Source of the DNA: Cristatella mucedo
Taxonomy: Eukaryota > Bryozoa > Phylactolaemata > Cristatellidae
Assembly: GCA_009760855.2 (NCBI GenBank)
Contig: WPIO01000210.1
Location: forward strand, 250,001 to 314,000
Length of the DNA stretch: 64,000 nt
Direction of reading: 5' to 3'
Part shown: positions 33,811-45,284 of the stretch, in pieces
How the letters are laid out: each line of letters begins with the position of its first letter
Numbering within the stretch: the stretch's first letter is position 1
The notes under the pieces: model-generated
What the model was told of the DNA's origin: nothing
The model's database searches: none
What the model saw: only the letters and a program-made list of their open reading frames with translations
Position numbers and translations under genes: made by a program

Positions 33811-34455
33811 TGTAAAGAGTTAATACGGCAAAACACATTTCATATCTTAAGTTCCTACTGCTTGTCCTTGGTCCGCTTCAGCACAGTCTGACTAATTGCA
33901 ACGTACAGGCAGCGGTCGCCCAGGGTGGCTTGTTCGATGCAGCTTATAGCCTGGTAGAGATGAGGAGTGATGCAGTGTATCGGACCAAAAGTCCGTTTTA
34001 GACTCGGTCCACCGCTGATGACAAAATGACCAGCTGTGGCCTCTCCCACTTCTAGCATAATATTGCTATATGCCAACATAATTCTGTAATAGTTGTAAGT
34101 CACTCTACACAAATTGATACAGTAAGATAACCTTACAAATATATATATATTATCATTTTTTTTGCAAAGTTACGGATATTAGGAAATCTTTAGGAAATCA
34201 AGATCGTAAGAGATGGGGCAGCAAAAGAGAACGGGCCTTTAATAAAATGCCTGGGGTCTCAAAAATCAACTATTGATTGGTCAGACGATTTACAGGCGAA
34301 AAATACGAAAGTAAAAAGCATCTGGATTGGAAAGATGACGAAAGCTCAGTTCAAATTTTATGTAAAGACAAACTTCATGTTGAGCTAAGAAACAATCAAG
34401 ACGATTCAGTTTAAGTCTTGCGTAATGGTACTCTGGACAGCGTGTTGTAAGGCTG
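33811..34455. other. Unrecognised stretch, possibly hAT interior
   Basis: The minus-strand frame 33855-34112 (85 residues) lies just inside the possible hAT end and could be a coding remnant, but no motif confirms this. A short (AT)n run is at about 34139-34150. Confidence 0.25.
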
Positions 34456-34461
34456 GATGGT

Positions 34462-34645
34462 GAGCCGCGATGGCGCACAAAATAAAGTGGTTGCTTTTCA
34501 CGACCTCTGTCCCTTGGTCGTGGATTCGAAAGCTATTGTGAGTTAATCTTTATCGCCACTGCAAGCCGTGGTGATTGCCGCAAGGCTCTTCTGTCGTATA
34601 CAAAAGAGCCTGCTAAATTAGCTTGTATTTATTTATCATTTTTTA
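34462..34645 (+). mobile_element. SINE family 1 copy
   Basis: Head GAGCCGCGATGGCGCACAAA, CACGACCTCTGTCCCTTGGT, B-box-like GGATTCGAAAG (about 34523), GCCACTGCAAGCCGTGGTGA, GGCTCTTCTGTCG, and tail AAAAGAGCCTGCTAAATTAG with an AT-rich end. Confidence 0.75.
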
Positions 34646-34827
34646 TTTAGAGTGCAACCAAACAGCGAGTCCACACCAAGACTTAATTTAGAAAACCACA
34701 CCGGCCAAAACCAGTCTGCGCATCGTAAAGTGCTTCCGGCGTCGACGGATAACTCTTCTCCTTCCCATGCACTCCTTCGGTAGTCCTTTCATGCCATGCC
34801 AGCATTGCATTTTGCTGTCCAGCCAAA

Positions 34828-34870
34828 CCCGCTTTATCAAGTGCATTATTATTATTAGTATTATTATTAG
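34828..34870 (+). mobile_element. LINE A (ATT)n tail, about 40 bp
   Basis: GCTTTATCAAGTGCATTATT followed by ATT units is the exact end of the LINE A tail with everything upstream missing. Another extreme 5' truncation. Confidence 0.75.
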
Positions 34871-36470
34871 CCGGTGTTTGTTCCGGAGTCGCCAAAAAGC
34901 TACAGGAACTTTGTGGTAGATGAATTTCACCACAAATGTATGGATTACGGTCATATTGCCGAGTCATCTGCCAAGAGCCACTGCCAATCTCCTCACCACT
35001 CAAGAACCTGTTGCTTTTAAGGCTGTCTAAACCTTCGAAAGGTCTACGCCCAGAGCTCTCCGGCGGCTGAGTCGTGTTCCATCACATATTGCAACATGTT
35101 TTGAATCGGAGTTCGATTACAGTGATGCAGGCATATGGCCCTCTGACAATATTACACACGTTACTGTGGCTCTAAGGGAACCGGGTTGCAGCAGAGTTAT
35201 GCGTGCGACTATCCAAAAGATTCACATAATAGACGAATTTCTCTCCTCAAATATAAAATGAAGGATTGTGGATAGGGCAGAGATGTTTTGCTTGTATTTG
35301 ATGTATTTTATACCAAGAGAGTTAACATTGTGCTTTTGCTGTAAAATATTAAGCAAAACGGCGAGAATCTCGTCTATGCAAGTTTCTGTAAAGATAGAAA
35401 AAGTAAATATGACATTTTGCTTGCATGCAACGAAAGTCATAGCAAGATATCATGCTTACAGATCATTTGAGGGCTTTAGGATCGGCAGCACAAGGCAAGA
35501 CAGCAAATGGGGTCAATTCAACTAAAAATCTTTCCACAAGAGGAATATTGGAAACCGGTTACGGAACACCTCATTTGATAAGCAAGGGTACTTGGAACTC
35601 AAAAGCTAGTATTCCGTTGATGAAATTGAAATATCTTTGCACATGGCAATAAAAAGACCTCAAATTTTTTGAGTTACCGGCACTCTCCAATTCTCTGATG
35701 ATTGAACACTTGCGGAGATACTGACTACAAAACTTGCGTACATTATTTTTGAGTTCAGATGAGTGAAACTAAACTGATAATCAAAGAGCAGTTTTTTGTT
35801 TCGTCCGGTTACATGAGACCAAAGGGCATTCACGAATTTGGACAGCTGGAAATAAATACCAAAATTTACACGAAATGAACATCCCTAAGATATTGGCAGT
35901 TGCAACTCTTAAAGGTTTGGTGATGTAACTCACTTTTGAAGCAAATTGATGACTAAACAAATTTAAGAGTGGTTGATTATAAAGCACAGGTGACACAGTT
36001 TAGGACAGCTACACGATTAACTGTAATCATGCTATTCTACGTGAAGTAGCAAAATCTATAGTTGGAAGGGTTTGATTAGATTGACCAACAACACACTTTT
36101 TTGTTCCTTTGTAGTATTTCCAAGATTTCCTAGATACCCACAGAGGATCTCCTCGGTGAGTTTAATTCTCTGGATGAGTCATTACCTATTGAAGAGCCTC
36201 TTACACATGGAGAAAGCGAGGATTTATCCTGGTGAGAACTGTGTCGTAAGCAGCCAGCCATTACCACGTGGCTTCCCCGTGGATCTCTGAGAGGTCTTGC
36301 AGTTTCTATTGCATATTAAATTGATAGAAAATGTTCAACGATTTCTTTGTGACACTCAGCATCTTATTGCCTGCCAATTTCACTTGCCTTCGGAGAACGA
36401 AGATTTGAAAAATGACAACTCATAAAAAATTGAGCTGGAAAAAATACTTACCCATATAAACTTATTCGCT
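34871..36470. other. Unrecognised non-coding stretch
   Basis: About 1.6 kb with no recognised element. Frames 35268-35525 (+) and 36072-36290 (+) are short and lack known motifs. Confidence 0.35.
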
Positions 36471-36480
36471 AGGCAAAGAT

Positions 36481-37160
36481 GCAACTCACTGCTTACTGGC
36501 CTACCAGCATGTGCGATCAGGCGATTGCAGCTGGTGCAAAACTCTGCAGCTAGGCTTGTCTGTCGTGAGCGTCGCAGTCGCCACATTACTTCACTTCTCG
36601 TCGACCTGCACTGGCTACCAGTCAAGCAACGGATTGAATTCAAGGTTTTGTCGCTCACTTCTAGGTCCCTTCATTCTATGGCTCCAGCCTATCTGTCAGA
36701 TATACTACCCCATCAGGCCAAGCATCGTACCACCTGCTTTTCGGAATCCAACAGTCTAGAAATACCTCGTACAAACCTTAAATCCTTTGGAGACAGTGCA
36801 TTTAGTTCGTATGCTCCCGAAGCCTGGAACTCCCTCCCGACCTGCGTCAGAACATCCCCTGACCTGACCACATTTAAAAGGAACCTAAAACACACCTATT
36901 TAGGACAGCATTTAGCGGGTCCCTGTGATTCGTCCTTGATGTGCTTATGCGTGCTGACACTGTGCATGCTGCCACTAACCACATTTGCATGCTGACCCTG
37001 TGCATGTCACCCATAACCATATTTTTCATTTCGTTTGTTTTTCAAGCATGATTTTACTTACCATTCAATTGCATTTCACTTTACAGCAAATGTAAAGCGC
37101 GTAGAGAGAGATTAAGTTCTCTGAGGGCGCTTTATCAAGTGAATTATTATTATTATTATT
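36481..37160 (+). mobile_element. LINE family A, 5'-truncated young copy
   Basis: Starts in the RT C-terminal domain (NSLLTGLPACAIRRLQLVQ region). Frame 36525-36995 is open through LHWLPVKQRI and AWNSLPTCVRTSPDLTTF, with a one-base loss near 36889 that shifts the last residues. It has the 3' UTR, hairpin and (ATT)n. A perfect AAAGAT duplication flanks it (36475-36480, 37161-37166). Confidence 0.92.
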
Positions 37161-37451
37161 AAAGATTTATACTGAATAAGATCTGGCATCTTCTATCCAC
37201 GAAAATAAACCAGTCTACGCGTTTTTCAAGAAGAAAAAAAGATTCTTTTAAATTTTTGAACGTTCCTATTGTAGCATTGTATGTAAGTCTTTATCAATGA
37301 ATGTTATTTGTGAGTGTTTGTGAACCTTCGTATCAACAATTGTCTGTACACAAATTGGTTTTTATTGCGCCGTGGTTGAAGGGGGAAGACTTGAGTGGAA
37401 TGTGGGATAGAAATGCGGGATATGTGATCATGCCTACATAACCAGTAAATA

Positions 37452-38276
37452 TGTAACCGTGCAGAAGCTCCTCCCCCGGCCCTCTACCAGTGGACGGTGT
37501 AGTGAGGAGCTGCAGCGAGGTTAAAACACAAGCCGCCACAACTGGGTGCCGAAAGCAATTGCTTATTGTGAGCCTGTTAGTAGGGGTTACGCGCGGGCGC
37601 AAGCGCTTTACGCGGCGTGCACCAGACCGGCGGAGTTAACTGCATGAGAACTCGCAAAGCCCGACTATAATAAGCTGTCATACGCCTTCGTCGCTGGCAG
37701 TGGTCCTAACCCCGAAGGCGGACCGTTGCAGCACCTATAGATACGAGCAGCTAACAAAGTAGTCTGCCGAACACAACCGGCAGTTTAAGTTGCACTTAGC
37801 TGCTCGTCACCATAGGTTCGACTCTCGTGCTCTCAAGGCGTAGTTTCGGAACGACTACCAAAGCTGCAGCCCTGAGCTCTGTCAGCCATGTCGTTTATAC
37901 TCTCTCTGCCCTCTTGACCTTTAGTGTAGCTGCTATTTTTGTCGGACCCTAGCTCTCGGTGTCCGTCCTCGGCCTATTCCCTTCAGCCTGTAATTTATTA
38001 GACGGCTCCTGCGCCAGCTTGCCATCCTTTTGCTCTTTGTCTAATCGAGTAAAGTAGTCGGTCCACATCCTGACCGCTCTTTGTCTGACCAAGCTCCATT
38101 CTAACCTGAGCGGATCTCGCTATCAAACTGACGCCTCGCTCCGCTCCCGTTTAACTAATGTGTCTTCCTACCCAATTCTTCTTGGCTCGCCCGCTACGGG
38201 TTGCTTTAGGTGCCCTAGTCAGACCCACTAAGGCAAGGGCTAGTATCTCGGCTAACCTGAGAGGTGCACCTGTGCA
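37452..38276 (-). mobile_element. 3' LTR of Gypsy-like element G1
   Basis: Reads TGCAC to GGTTACA on the minus strand and matches 42291-43165 over its length (shared CAACTGGGTGCCGAAAGCAA; GGCGCAAGCGCTTTACGC; TTTGTCGGACCCTAGCTCTC). The two LTRs differ at many positions, so the insertion is old. A purine tract GAGGAAGGAGAG (minus strand, about 38279-38290) abuts its inner edge, as expected for plus-strand priming. It holds a short CT run (about 37900-37907) at the site expanded in the other LTRs. Confidence 0.85.
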
Positions 38277-38615
38277 TTACTCTCCTTCCTCGCGAGATAC
38301 GGCCTCGGATCTGATCAGTCCGGGGTCCGGCGTTAAAAAATATTCACTGAACCAAGTGGGAAAAAAGCATGGATCCCCATAATGAATGATGCGACACTTT
38401 GGCCAATCCGGGGTGGTGTTAATGCAATGTAGCTTTGCATTAACATTACATATCTCGACATAGAGGATTAGGCCTACGTTCTCGGTCGCGGCGCAGACAA
38501 TGGCATTGGTTATCCTCCTGCCCAGCTGAAGAACGGCGGTCGTCGTCTCCTGGGTCGCCCTGCCGCTCAGCCAGAGGGCTCAGACTCAGACGTGTCGCTC
38601 CACCTTCATGTTTAC
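38277..38615 (-). other. Non-coding end of G1 between protease and 3' LTR
   Basis: Where pol enzymes would be expected, only about 340 bases occur between the last protease-frame stop and the LTR. It includes the purine tract near 38279-38290. No RT or integrase motif is seen on either strand. Confidence 0.5.
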
Positions 38616-39260
38616 TACGAGTAGAGGCCCTCGTAATGTTGACCAATCTGCGGAGCTGGCTCCGGCGGAACTGCATCGCGGCCACGAAACTGTGGTGGAG
38701 CCGGGTCCACAATTGGCGGCGTCGCAACAGAGAACAAGGTAAGCGTGGGAATGTTCGCATCCAAGCCGGTTAGCAGTGGTTGATGTTGACAAATCCGAGG
38801 CCTCGGCGTCGGTTTATCGTTGCCTGCAACTGACACATTGGCATTCATTTTTCCCACTATGCCTAGCTGCGCATCGACCTGCTTCGGTGGCCTGGTCTGC
38901 CTGACCGTAGCTCGGTGCATCTGGTGTGGCGGAGCTACAGCTTCTAAGCGACCCATCAGAAGTAGCTGGTGGTCACCCACCTGCACGGTTGCACGCCCAT
39001 AGCTATAGGTGACCGGCGACAGGGAGGCCAGAAAGTCAGTTCCCAGCAGCAGCGGCTGCAGAGACTCGGTGGTGACATAGAATTGATGCTCGCGGGTGAT
39101 GCCTCCCACTTGGAAGCTCGCTGTCACGGCCCTTATTATAGGCAGGGAAGAACCCGTGATATTGGAGGCCCGAACTGACTCAATCGATTAAGGAAGGCAC
39201 AGCTGGCGGGCAAAAGAGACTGCCATCAGGGAGATATTGACACCTGAGTCTCAAAGTCCG
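38615..39260 (-). pseudogene. Retropepsin-like protease remnant of G1
   Basis: An aspartic protease that would cut the gag-pol precursor. The catalytic triad region DSGVNISLMAVSFARQLCLP is at about 39250-39190. A stop lies directly before DSG and another directly after it, at about 39189. The frame then reopens: 38615-39127 contains TASFQVGGITREHQFYV and LLLGTDFLASL, the second matching the usual late hydrophobic-GTDFL motif of retropepsins. The 170-residue open part extends well past the protease domain into a Pro-rich tail (GQHYEGLYS end). Confidence 0.75.
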
Positions 39261-39760
39261 CTAACCAGCACACCATCATTGGTGCAACAGTCTGCGGGGC
39301 AAGGACACTGGTGTCCACGACTTCCCGCCTCATCCGCGCCGGTAGTAGTCGCTCCTGTTGCGGCAGGGCCGATCGAGCATACTGGTAGCCGTAGTCATGA
39401 AGGCCAAAACCACTCTCAGAGGCCTGATAAGCCATGTGATAGGTATGGACGTCTGTCGAGAGCGAAGGTGCCCACCCAGCCGAAGCTCGGCCAACGTACC
39501 CACTCAGAGCAAGAAAACTGGCGACACTGGTCCGGAAGGTCGCTGGCCCCCGAGTGTGGCCGTGAACCCGCGCGACTGGGGCGTGCTGGCCAGTGCTCTC
39601 TGTTGCTTCGATAAGCCAACCCGTACTGGAATGGTCTGTCACGTCCTGCGTCCAACCATCTATCCCTGTAGGCCATGGCAGCCTGCACCCGGTAGTCGGG
39701 CCGCCGACAGTTCTGTACAAGCAACTTGCCTCGCGGCTCATACGACTGCTTTGTGGTGGG
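39261..39760 (-). pseudogene. G1 gag C-terminus to protease linker, decayed
   Basis: Broken frames. One minus-strand stretch (about 39660-39724) reads LVQNCRRPDYRVQAAMAYRD, which could be a damaged CCHC zinc knuckle (one Cys left). The long plus-strand frames here (39237-39614, 39358-39849) are antisense and carry no known motif. Confidence 0.4.
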
Positions 39761-39762
39761 TT

Positions 39763-40836
39763 ATAATAATAATAGTAACAATTCACTTAATAAAGCGCCC
39801 TCTGACAAATTTATCTCACTCTAGGCACTTTACATTTGCTGCAAAGTGAAATGAAATTGAATGGTAAGTAAAATCATGCTTGAAAAACAAACAAAATGAA
39901 TAATATAGTTAGGGGTGACATGCACAGGGTCAGCATGCAAATGTGGTTAGTGGCAGCATGCACAGTGTCAGCATGCATAAGCACATCAAGGACGAATCAC
40001 AGTGACCCGCTAAATGCTGTCCTAAAATAGGTGTGTTTTTAAGTTCCTTTTAAATCTGGTCAGGTCAGGGGATGTTCTGACGCAGGTCGGGAGGGAGTTC
40101 CAGGCTTCGGGAGCATACGAACTAAATGCACGGTCTCCAAAGGATTTAAGGTTTGTACGAGGTATTTTTAGACTGTTGGATTCCGAAAAGCAGTTGGTAC
40201 GATGCTTGGCCTGATGGGGTAGTATATCTGACAGATAGGCTGGAGCCATAGAATGAAGGGACCTATAAGTGAGCGACAAAACCTTGAATTCAATCCGTTG
40301 CTTGACTGGTAGCCAGTGCAGGTCGGCGAGAAGTGAATTAATGTGGCAACTTCGACGCTCACGACAGACAAGTCTAGCGGCCGAGTTTTGCACCAGCTGC
40401 AATCGCCTGATCGTATATGCTGGTAGGCCAGTAAGCAGTGAGTTGCAGAAGTCGAGACGGGATGTCACGAATGCCTGGACCAACTTAGATATGGTATCTT
40501 TATCTAACCAAGCCCGAATTTTAGCAATGTTATGAAGCTGAAAATAGGCGGATTTGACTTTGGAGCTGATATGGTCGTCTAACGAGAGGTCGCTTTGGAA
40601 TATGACACCTAGATTCCGAGCTGATTCGATAAGAGATATGCTGGCAGAGCCAATTTTGAGAGTCAGCCTTTCCAATCTCTGGATCACACTGGGTTTGCCC
40701 TTAACTAGTAAGTTAGTTTTATCATCCTTTAGTTTTAGAAAATTTGCTGCCATCCATGTGCGGATATTATCGATGCATGCAGCTAGTGAGTTGAGAGAAT
40801 TCTAGGTGCTCGAAGGCTGGGAGGGATCAAAGCGAA
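39763..40836 (-). mobile_element. LINE family A copy inserted in G1
   Basis: The left end is the (AAT)n tail (39763-39776) and hairpin; the minus-strand frame 40022-40753 (243 residues) is open from NFLKLKDDKTNLLVKGKPSV through NLGVIFQSDLSLDDHI, LDFCNSLLTGLP, LHWLPVKQRI to KTHLF, where it stops one residue context before the usual FRTAFSGSL end. The right end breaks at the position equivalent to 18884 of the best copy. A short GGGTT repeat flanks it (39758-39762, 40837-40841). The interrupted retrotransposon is therefore older than this LINE. Confidence 0.9.
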
Positions 40837-40841
40837 GGGTT

Positions 40842-42250
40842 CGAAGGTTCCCCTCTGTCTCTTAGCAAGCAGGTCATACATCTGGGTCATTTGCCCGGCC
40901 AATCCTTTCACCTTACACTATATCGTGCGAAGTAGGAGCCCTGTTCCTTCCGGATGGGTATGGGCGGCCTTGGTCGCCGGCGTGCGTGGCGGAAGCAGCA
41001 CTGCGACTAAAAAAGCGAGGTCAGCTTTGCATCCTTCAGCAAAAGATAGGATAGGCAGGGCAGTCTTTATCAAAGACAGTGCCACTAATATCGATATGAA
41101 GGCTCCCGATAAACAAGGAGAGGACCATAGCGTTACGGTCCACCTCCGGAATAGGAGGGTATGCTACGGCCACAGTATCTACAAGGTGCCTATAGAAGTC
41201 GTAAGTGCTTCGCGAAGCACCCTGGCGCCAATCTCGTAGGGCCTCACGAGCAGCATTGCCACGCCCGCCTGAGGTGAACGTCCGCACCAGTTGAACTTTC
41301 ACTTCTTCGAATGTACATAGTTGGCCTCGCTCATCTCAGAGCCGTTCATAGACCAAGCGATATACGTCAAGTGCTCGGCCGCGACAGTATGCGCCCAAGC
41401 GCAATAGCTGGAGGTCCGGAGACCATCCGCAGGATCAGGAAAACACTTCATAATCGCTGATCCACCGTGGTGAGGAGTCCGTCACGGTCCCCCCCACCGG
41501 AACGGCGCAATTTTCAGCGATTGGGCCTCTAGGCTTCCGTCATATGCCACTGAGGGCGCGGGTATAACGAAGATCTGGTTTGGCAATGCCGGCTCAGCTG
41601 TGCACGGAGCCAGTTCAGCGGGCTGCACAGCGACAGGTTGGACCGGCTCTCTGCTTGCGTCAGCCGCTGGCGCGAAGGTACACGCAGTGCCCAAGCGTGC
41701 CTGTACGATTTCCTCCTGGCCTGGCCGCATATGGATTACCGCGCCACCAGAAACAGGGTTAGCGGAAAAGGCCCCGAGCGGGATGAAGGACAGATTGGCG
41801 CCGCAGCGGACGAGGCCTGCGCGGCGTGCGTCAGGGCAACTCCTGGCTGGCAGGTCGCAGCGTATGAGGCGTAACCTGCAGCGGGTTGCTAAGCGGCGGG
41901 CGAAGCGGACCCCCCCCCGGACTTAGTGTCAGCCCGACCGCGTGCTGAGGCGGCAAATGAACTACCGTGGGTGGGCTGCGCGGCTCAGCTGACGGACGGG
42001 TTGCAGGTCGGCGGTAAGGCTACCCGCCCGGCTGGTGTGCTGGCGCTGCGGCGGCCGATCCATGAAACAGCCGCCGTGCGTAGCTTTGCATTCTCTTCCT
42101 CAAGCGCGCGCAAACGCTCCGTTAGATTGCGGTTAAGAGAGGCGAAAATAGCGCAGTCGTTTAGGCTCGACTGCAGGATGTTGAACGCTGTGCTGAAGGT
42201 ATTCAATAGCTCCGAGCAGTCAAGCGACGCCATCCCCGCGTCTAATCTAG
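40842..42250 (-). pseudogene. Gag remnant of Gypsy-like element G1
   Basis: Minus-strand frames in order. 42233-41985: 82 residues from MASLDCSELLNTF, with a coiled-coil-like LTERLRALEEENAKLR. 41730-41482: Pro/Ala-rich linker. 41302-41036: 88 residues containing AREALRDWRQG, STYDFYRHLVDTVAVAYPPI and VLSLFIGSLH, the shape of a retrotransposon capsid domain. The region 40900-40842 carries VKGLAGQMTQMYDLLAKRQR just before the LINE. Frameshifts and stops separate these parts, so no full Gag is made. Confidence 0.7.
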
Positions 42251-42290
42251 AAGCTTGCTAGCGTTCCGAGCCAAAAGCAGGGTCACCAAA

Positions 42291-42735
42291 TGAAACCGCC
42301 CAGAAGCTCGTCCCCCGGCTCTCTACCGGTGGACGATGTAGTGCAGAGCTGCAGTGTGGTTAAAACGCAAGTCGCCACAACTGGGTGCCGAAAGCAATAG
42401 TTTATTGTGGCCTGTTAGTAGTGGTTACGCGCCGGCGCAAGCGCTTTACGCACCGCCGAATGGACCGGCGGAGTTAACTGCGTGAGAACTCTCGAAGCCC
42501 GACTGCAATAAGCAGCCACATGCCTGCGCCGCTAGCAGTGGACCCGACCCCGAAGGCGGACCACTACACCACCAAAAGATATGAGCAGCTAACTGGGTAG
42601 TCGGCCGTACACAACCGCTCAGTCTAAGTTGCACTTAGCTATTCGTCACCGTAGGTTCAACTCTCGTGTTTTCGAGGCGTAGTCTTGGATCGACTACCAA
42701 AGCTCCAGCCCTGAGCTCTGTCATTCATATCGCTT

Positions 42736-42777
<42 letters not shown>

Positions 42778-43165
42778 TCTCTCTCTCTCTCTGCCCTCTT
42801 GACCTTGAGCATAGCTGCTTTGTTTTGTCGGACCCTAGCTCTCAGTGTCCGTCCTCGGCCTATTCGCTTCTGCGCGTAGTTTATTAGACGGCTCCTGCGC
42901 CACTTGCCATCCTATCGCTCTTTGTCTAATCGAGTTAAGTAGTCAGTTTACATCCTGATTGCTCTTTGTCTGACCGAGCTCCATTTTAACCTGACTGGAT
43001 CTCGCTGTCAATCTGACGCCTCCATCCGCTCCCGTTTAACTAATGTATCCCCCTACCCAATTCTTCTTTGCTAGTTCGCCCGCTACGGGTTGCTCTCGGT
43101 GCCCTAGTCAAACCCACTAAGGTAAAGGCTAGTATTGCGGCTAACGTGAGAGCTGCACCAGTGCA
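42291..43165 (-). mobile_element. 5' LTR of Gypsy-like element G1
   Basis: Begins TGCAC and ends GGTTTCA on the minus strand; aligned with 37452-38276. It has a (CT)n run at about 42739-42792, where the 3' LTR has only about eight bases. Confidence 0.85.
42739..42792. repeat. (CT)n microsatellite inside LTR
   Basis: About 27 CT units with a single CTCC interruption, at the homologous position of the LTR CT seed. Confidence 0.97.
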
Positions 43166-43630
43166 TATAGATTGAGACAAAAGGTGGTAAAGGTGCTTTA
43201 AAATACATCGCTGTCAAAGCGTGGATGCATACAAATCCATTTCGTAAAGTCACACATGTATATATATTTATTTATGTATACTTTAAAAGTGACTCATTTT
43301 AAGTGAACCTTAACTTCTCATGCCTGAATTAGACTCCACAGATCTTTAGCCGACGCAGCCACGGTGACTCAAGAACTGGCTGCAGCGAATGGTTTAATAA
43401 TAATAATAATAATATGCCAAGATTCTAACTGGTTATTTAGCGTCTGATGGGATATCAATAGCCGCGCATTAAATGTTTAATGTCTGAAAGCACTTCTTGC
43501 CCGGGCTTCTGTCTTCAGAAAAAGACGTCAGGGAGGCAAGATCGCAATGCCATCAAAATCCTTTTTCTGTCTACGCGTGCTGGCGATGAGACCATAAGCT
43601 ATTGAAACGTGCGAACGGCCGACAGGAAAA
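43166..43630. other. Unrecognised stretch
   Basis: Holds an (AAT)n run at about 43397-43413 with no hairpin next to it, so it is not called a LINE tail. No gene seen. Confidence 0.4.
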
Positions 43631-43632
43631 AT

Positions 43633-43790
43633 GCTAGCTGATTTAATGGCCTCTTTTGTATAGCGATAGAAGAGACTTTACGGCTATCATCACCACTTGC
43701 AGCGGCGATAAAGAATCGCACACCGCTTGATTTGGACTCACGACTTCGGAACCGACATCTTAAAATCAGTAGCTCCGCGCTGGCCTTTGC
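43633..43790 (-). mobile_element. SINE family 1 copy
   Basis: Minus-strand: eroded head, B-box region (GAGTCCAAATCAAGC), CGATTCTTTATCGCCGCTGC, AAGTGGTGATGATAGCC, tail AAAAGAGGCCATTAAATCAG. It has family order with several substitutions. Confidence 0.75.
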
Positions 43791-44314
43791 TTAATTTTAG
43801 CAAAAACAAGAACTGTGCGGCGTGTTCGACCTCCTCTATTCTTTAGCAGTGACCCAGAGAGGACCACTAGTATGGTGAGAGAGCAAGAGCTTAATAGCAA
43901 GCCGAAAAGCTCACGGATCAGTGATGGCAATTTGGCCTTGAAAATTGATCGGCTACCCGCGGGAGCCGCTGATTGATGTTGGCTGGCGTGTCGACCTCTG
44001 GCATAACTCTGTCCAAAGATAACCGTGAAGAACCTTTCTGGCATTCAAGCTGTACTAGGTTGCCCATCTGGTGGCCAAGCGATGGTACTAATTCCTTACC
44101 GTAATAGCCCACGGTGCCGATCGTAATGCCGCTAAGGTCTTGCCCAATTGTCTGTGCTAGGTATTTAAGAGTCAAGCGACGCTCGCTAACGGTCTTTGGT
44201 ATGGCTCATGCTCTCTCTCCCTCTCCCTCGCTCTCTCTCTCTCTTCGGCTAGGTTTTGACGCCGTCAGCGGTAGCTGCAGACTAGCTTCTCTGAAGCGAG
44301 CGAGGAGGGAAGGT
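43791..44314. other. Unrecognised stretch
   Basis: Overlapping minus-strand frames 43766-44044 and 43918-44175 lack known motifs. A short CT-rich run is at 44212-44242. Confidence 0.35.
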
Positions 44315-44320
44315 GGCCCT

Positions 44321-45032
44321 AATTATAATAATAATAATAATAATACTGCACTTGATAAAGCGCCCTCAGAGAACTCAATCTCTTTCTAGGCGCTTTACAT
44401 TTGCTGTAAAGTGATATGCAATTGTATTGGAAGTAAAATCATGCTTGAAAATCAAACAAAACGAATAACATGCTTAGGGGTGACATGCACAGGGTCAGCA
44501 TGCAAATGTGGTTAGTGGCAGCATGCACAGTGTCAGCACGCATAAGCACATCAAGAACAAATCACAGGGACCCACTAAATGCTGTCCTAAATAGGTGTGT
44601 TTTTAAGTTTCTTTTAAATGTGGTCAGGTCATGGGATGTTCTGACGCAGGTCGGGAGGGAGTTCCAGGCATTGGGAGCATACGAGCTAAATGCACGGTCT
44701 CCAAAGTATTTAAGGTTTATACGAGGTATTTCCAGACCGTTGAATTCCGAAAAGCGGGTGGTACGATGCTTGACCTGATGGGGTAGTAAATCTGAAAGAT
44801 AGGCTGGAGCCATAGAATGAAGAGACCTAAAAGTGAGCGACAAAACCATGAAGTCAATCCGTTGCCTCACTGGTAGCTAGTGCAGGTCGGCGAGAAGTGG
44901 AGTAATGTGGCGACTGCGACGCTCATGACAGACAAGCCTAGCTGCTGAGTTTAGCACCAGCTGCAATCGCCTGATCGCACATGCTGGTAGGCCAGTAAGC
45001 AGTGAGTTGCAGAAGTCGAGAAGTTGTGTGCA
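44321..45032 (-). mobile_element. LINE family A, 5'-truncated copy
   Basis: (AAT)n tail (44321-44345), hairpin, UTR, then the minus-strand frame 44562-44870 with FRTAFSGSL end, AWNSLPTCVRTSHDLTTF and SMAPAYLSDLLP; further upstream is the LHWLPVR region to about 45020. About 12 non-LINE bases (45021-45032) precede the right-hand GGCCCT duplication (44315-44320 and 45033-45038). Confidence 0.92.
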
Positions 45033-45284
45033 GGCCCTCTGGTGAATGATGGGAAAGGGCGAGATAGCTTCAGATGGATTCGGCGGAGGTCGCCAAATAT
45101 GGTCGTCTCACGTGCGAGCTCGAATTTCGCGGTTCGTTTGTGTTTTATGTGTGAGTGCATGCATGCACACGTGGTCTCGGCGTAAGAATTCGCCGATGCC
45201 CACTAGAAGTAGTTCGCTGTGGTGTGTGAGATATTTCAGTGGTTCGGGCTCCTCAATCTATTTCGGTCATTTACCCTATAGAGA

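Larger units (their letters stand above)
37452..43165 (-). mobile_element. Gypsy-like LTR retrotransposon G1, lacking RT
   Basis: Minus-strand element: 5' LTR 42291-43165, interior 38277-42290, 3' LTR 37452-38276. Just inside the 5' LTR on the minus strand is TTTGGTGACCCTGCTTTTGG, placed as a primer-binding site. The interior encodes gag then a retroviral-type aspartic protease. From the protease end to the purine tract only a few hundred bases remain, so reverse transcriptase, RNase H and integrase are missing. A LINE A copy interrupts the gag-protease boundary (39763-40836). I found no clean target duplication outside the LTRs. Assignment to Gypsy/Metaviridae rests on layout and the gag and protease features. 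Confidence 0.8.

Noticed and set aside
39237-39849. Plus-strand frames of 125 and 163 residues
   Set aside because: Antisense to the gag-protease region of the Gypsy-like element and running into the antisense LINE; no motif.
42666-42887. 73-residue Ser/Leu-rich frame
   Set aside because: It spans the (CT)n run inside an LTR.
43397-43413. LINE A tail at an (AAT)n run
   Set aside because: The hairpin that accompanies real LINE A tails is missing; kept as a simple repeat only.
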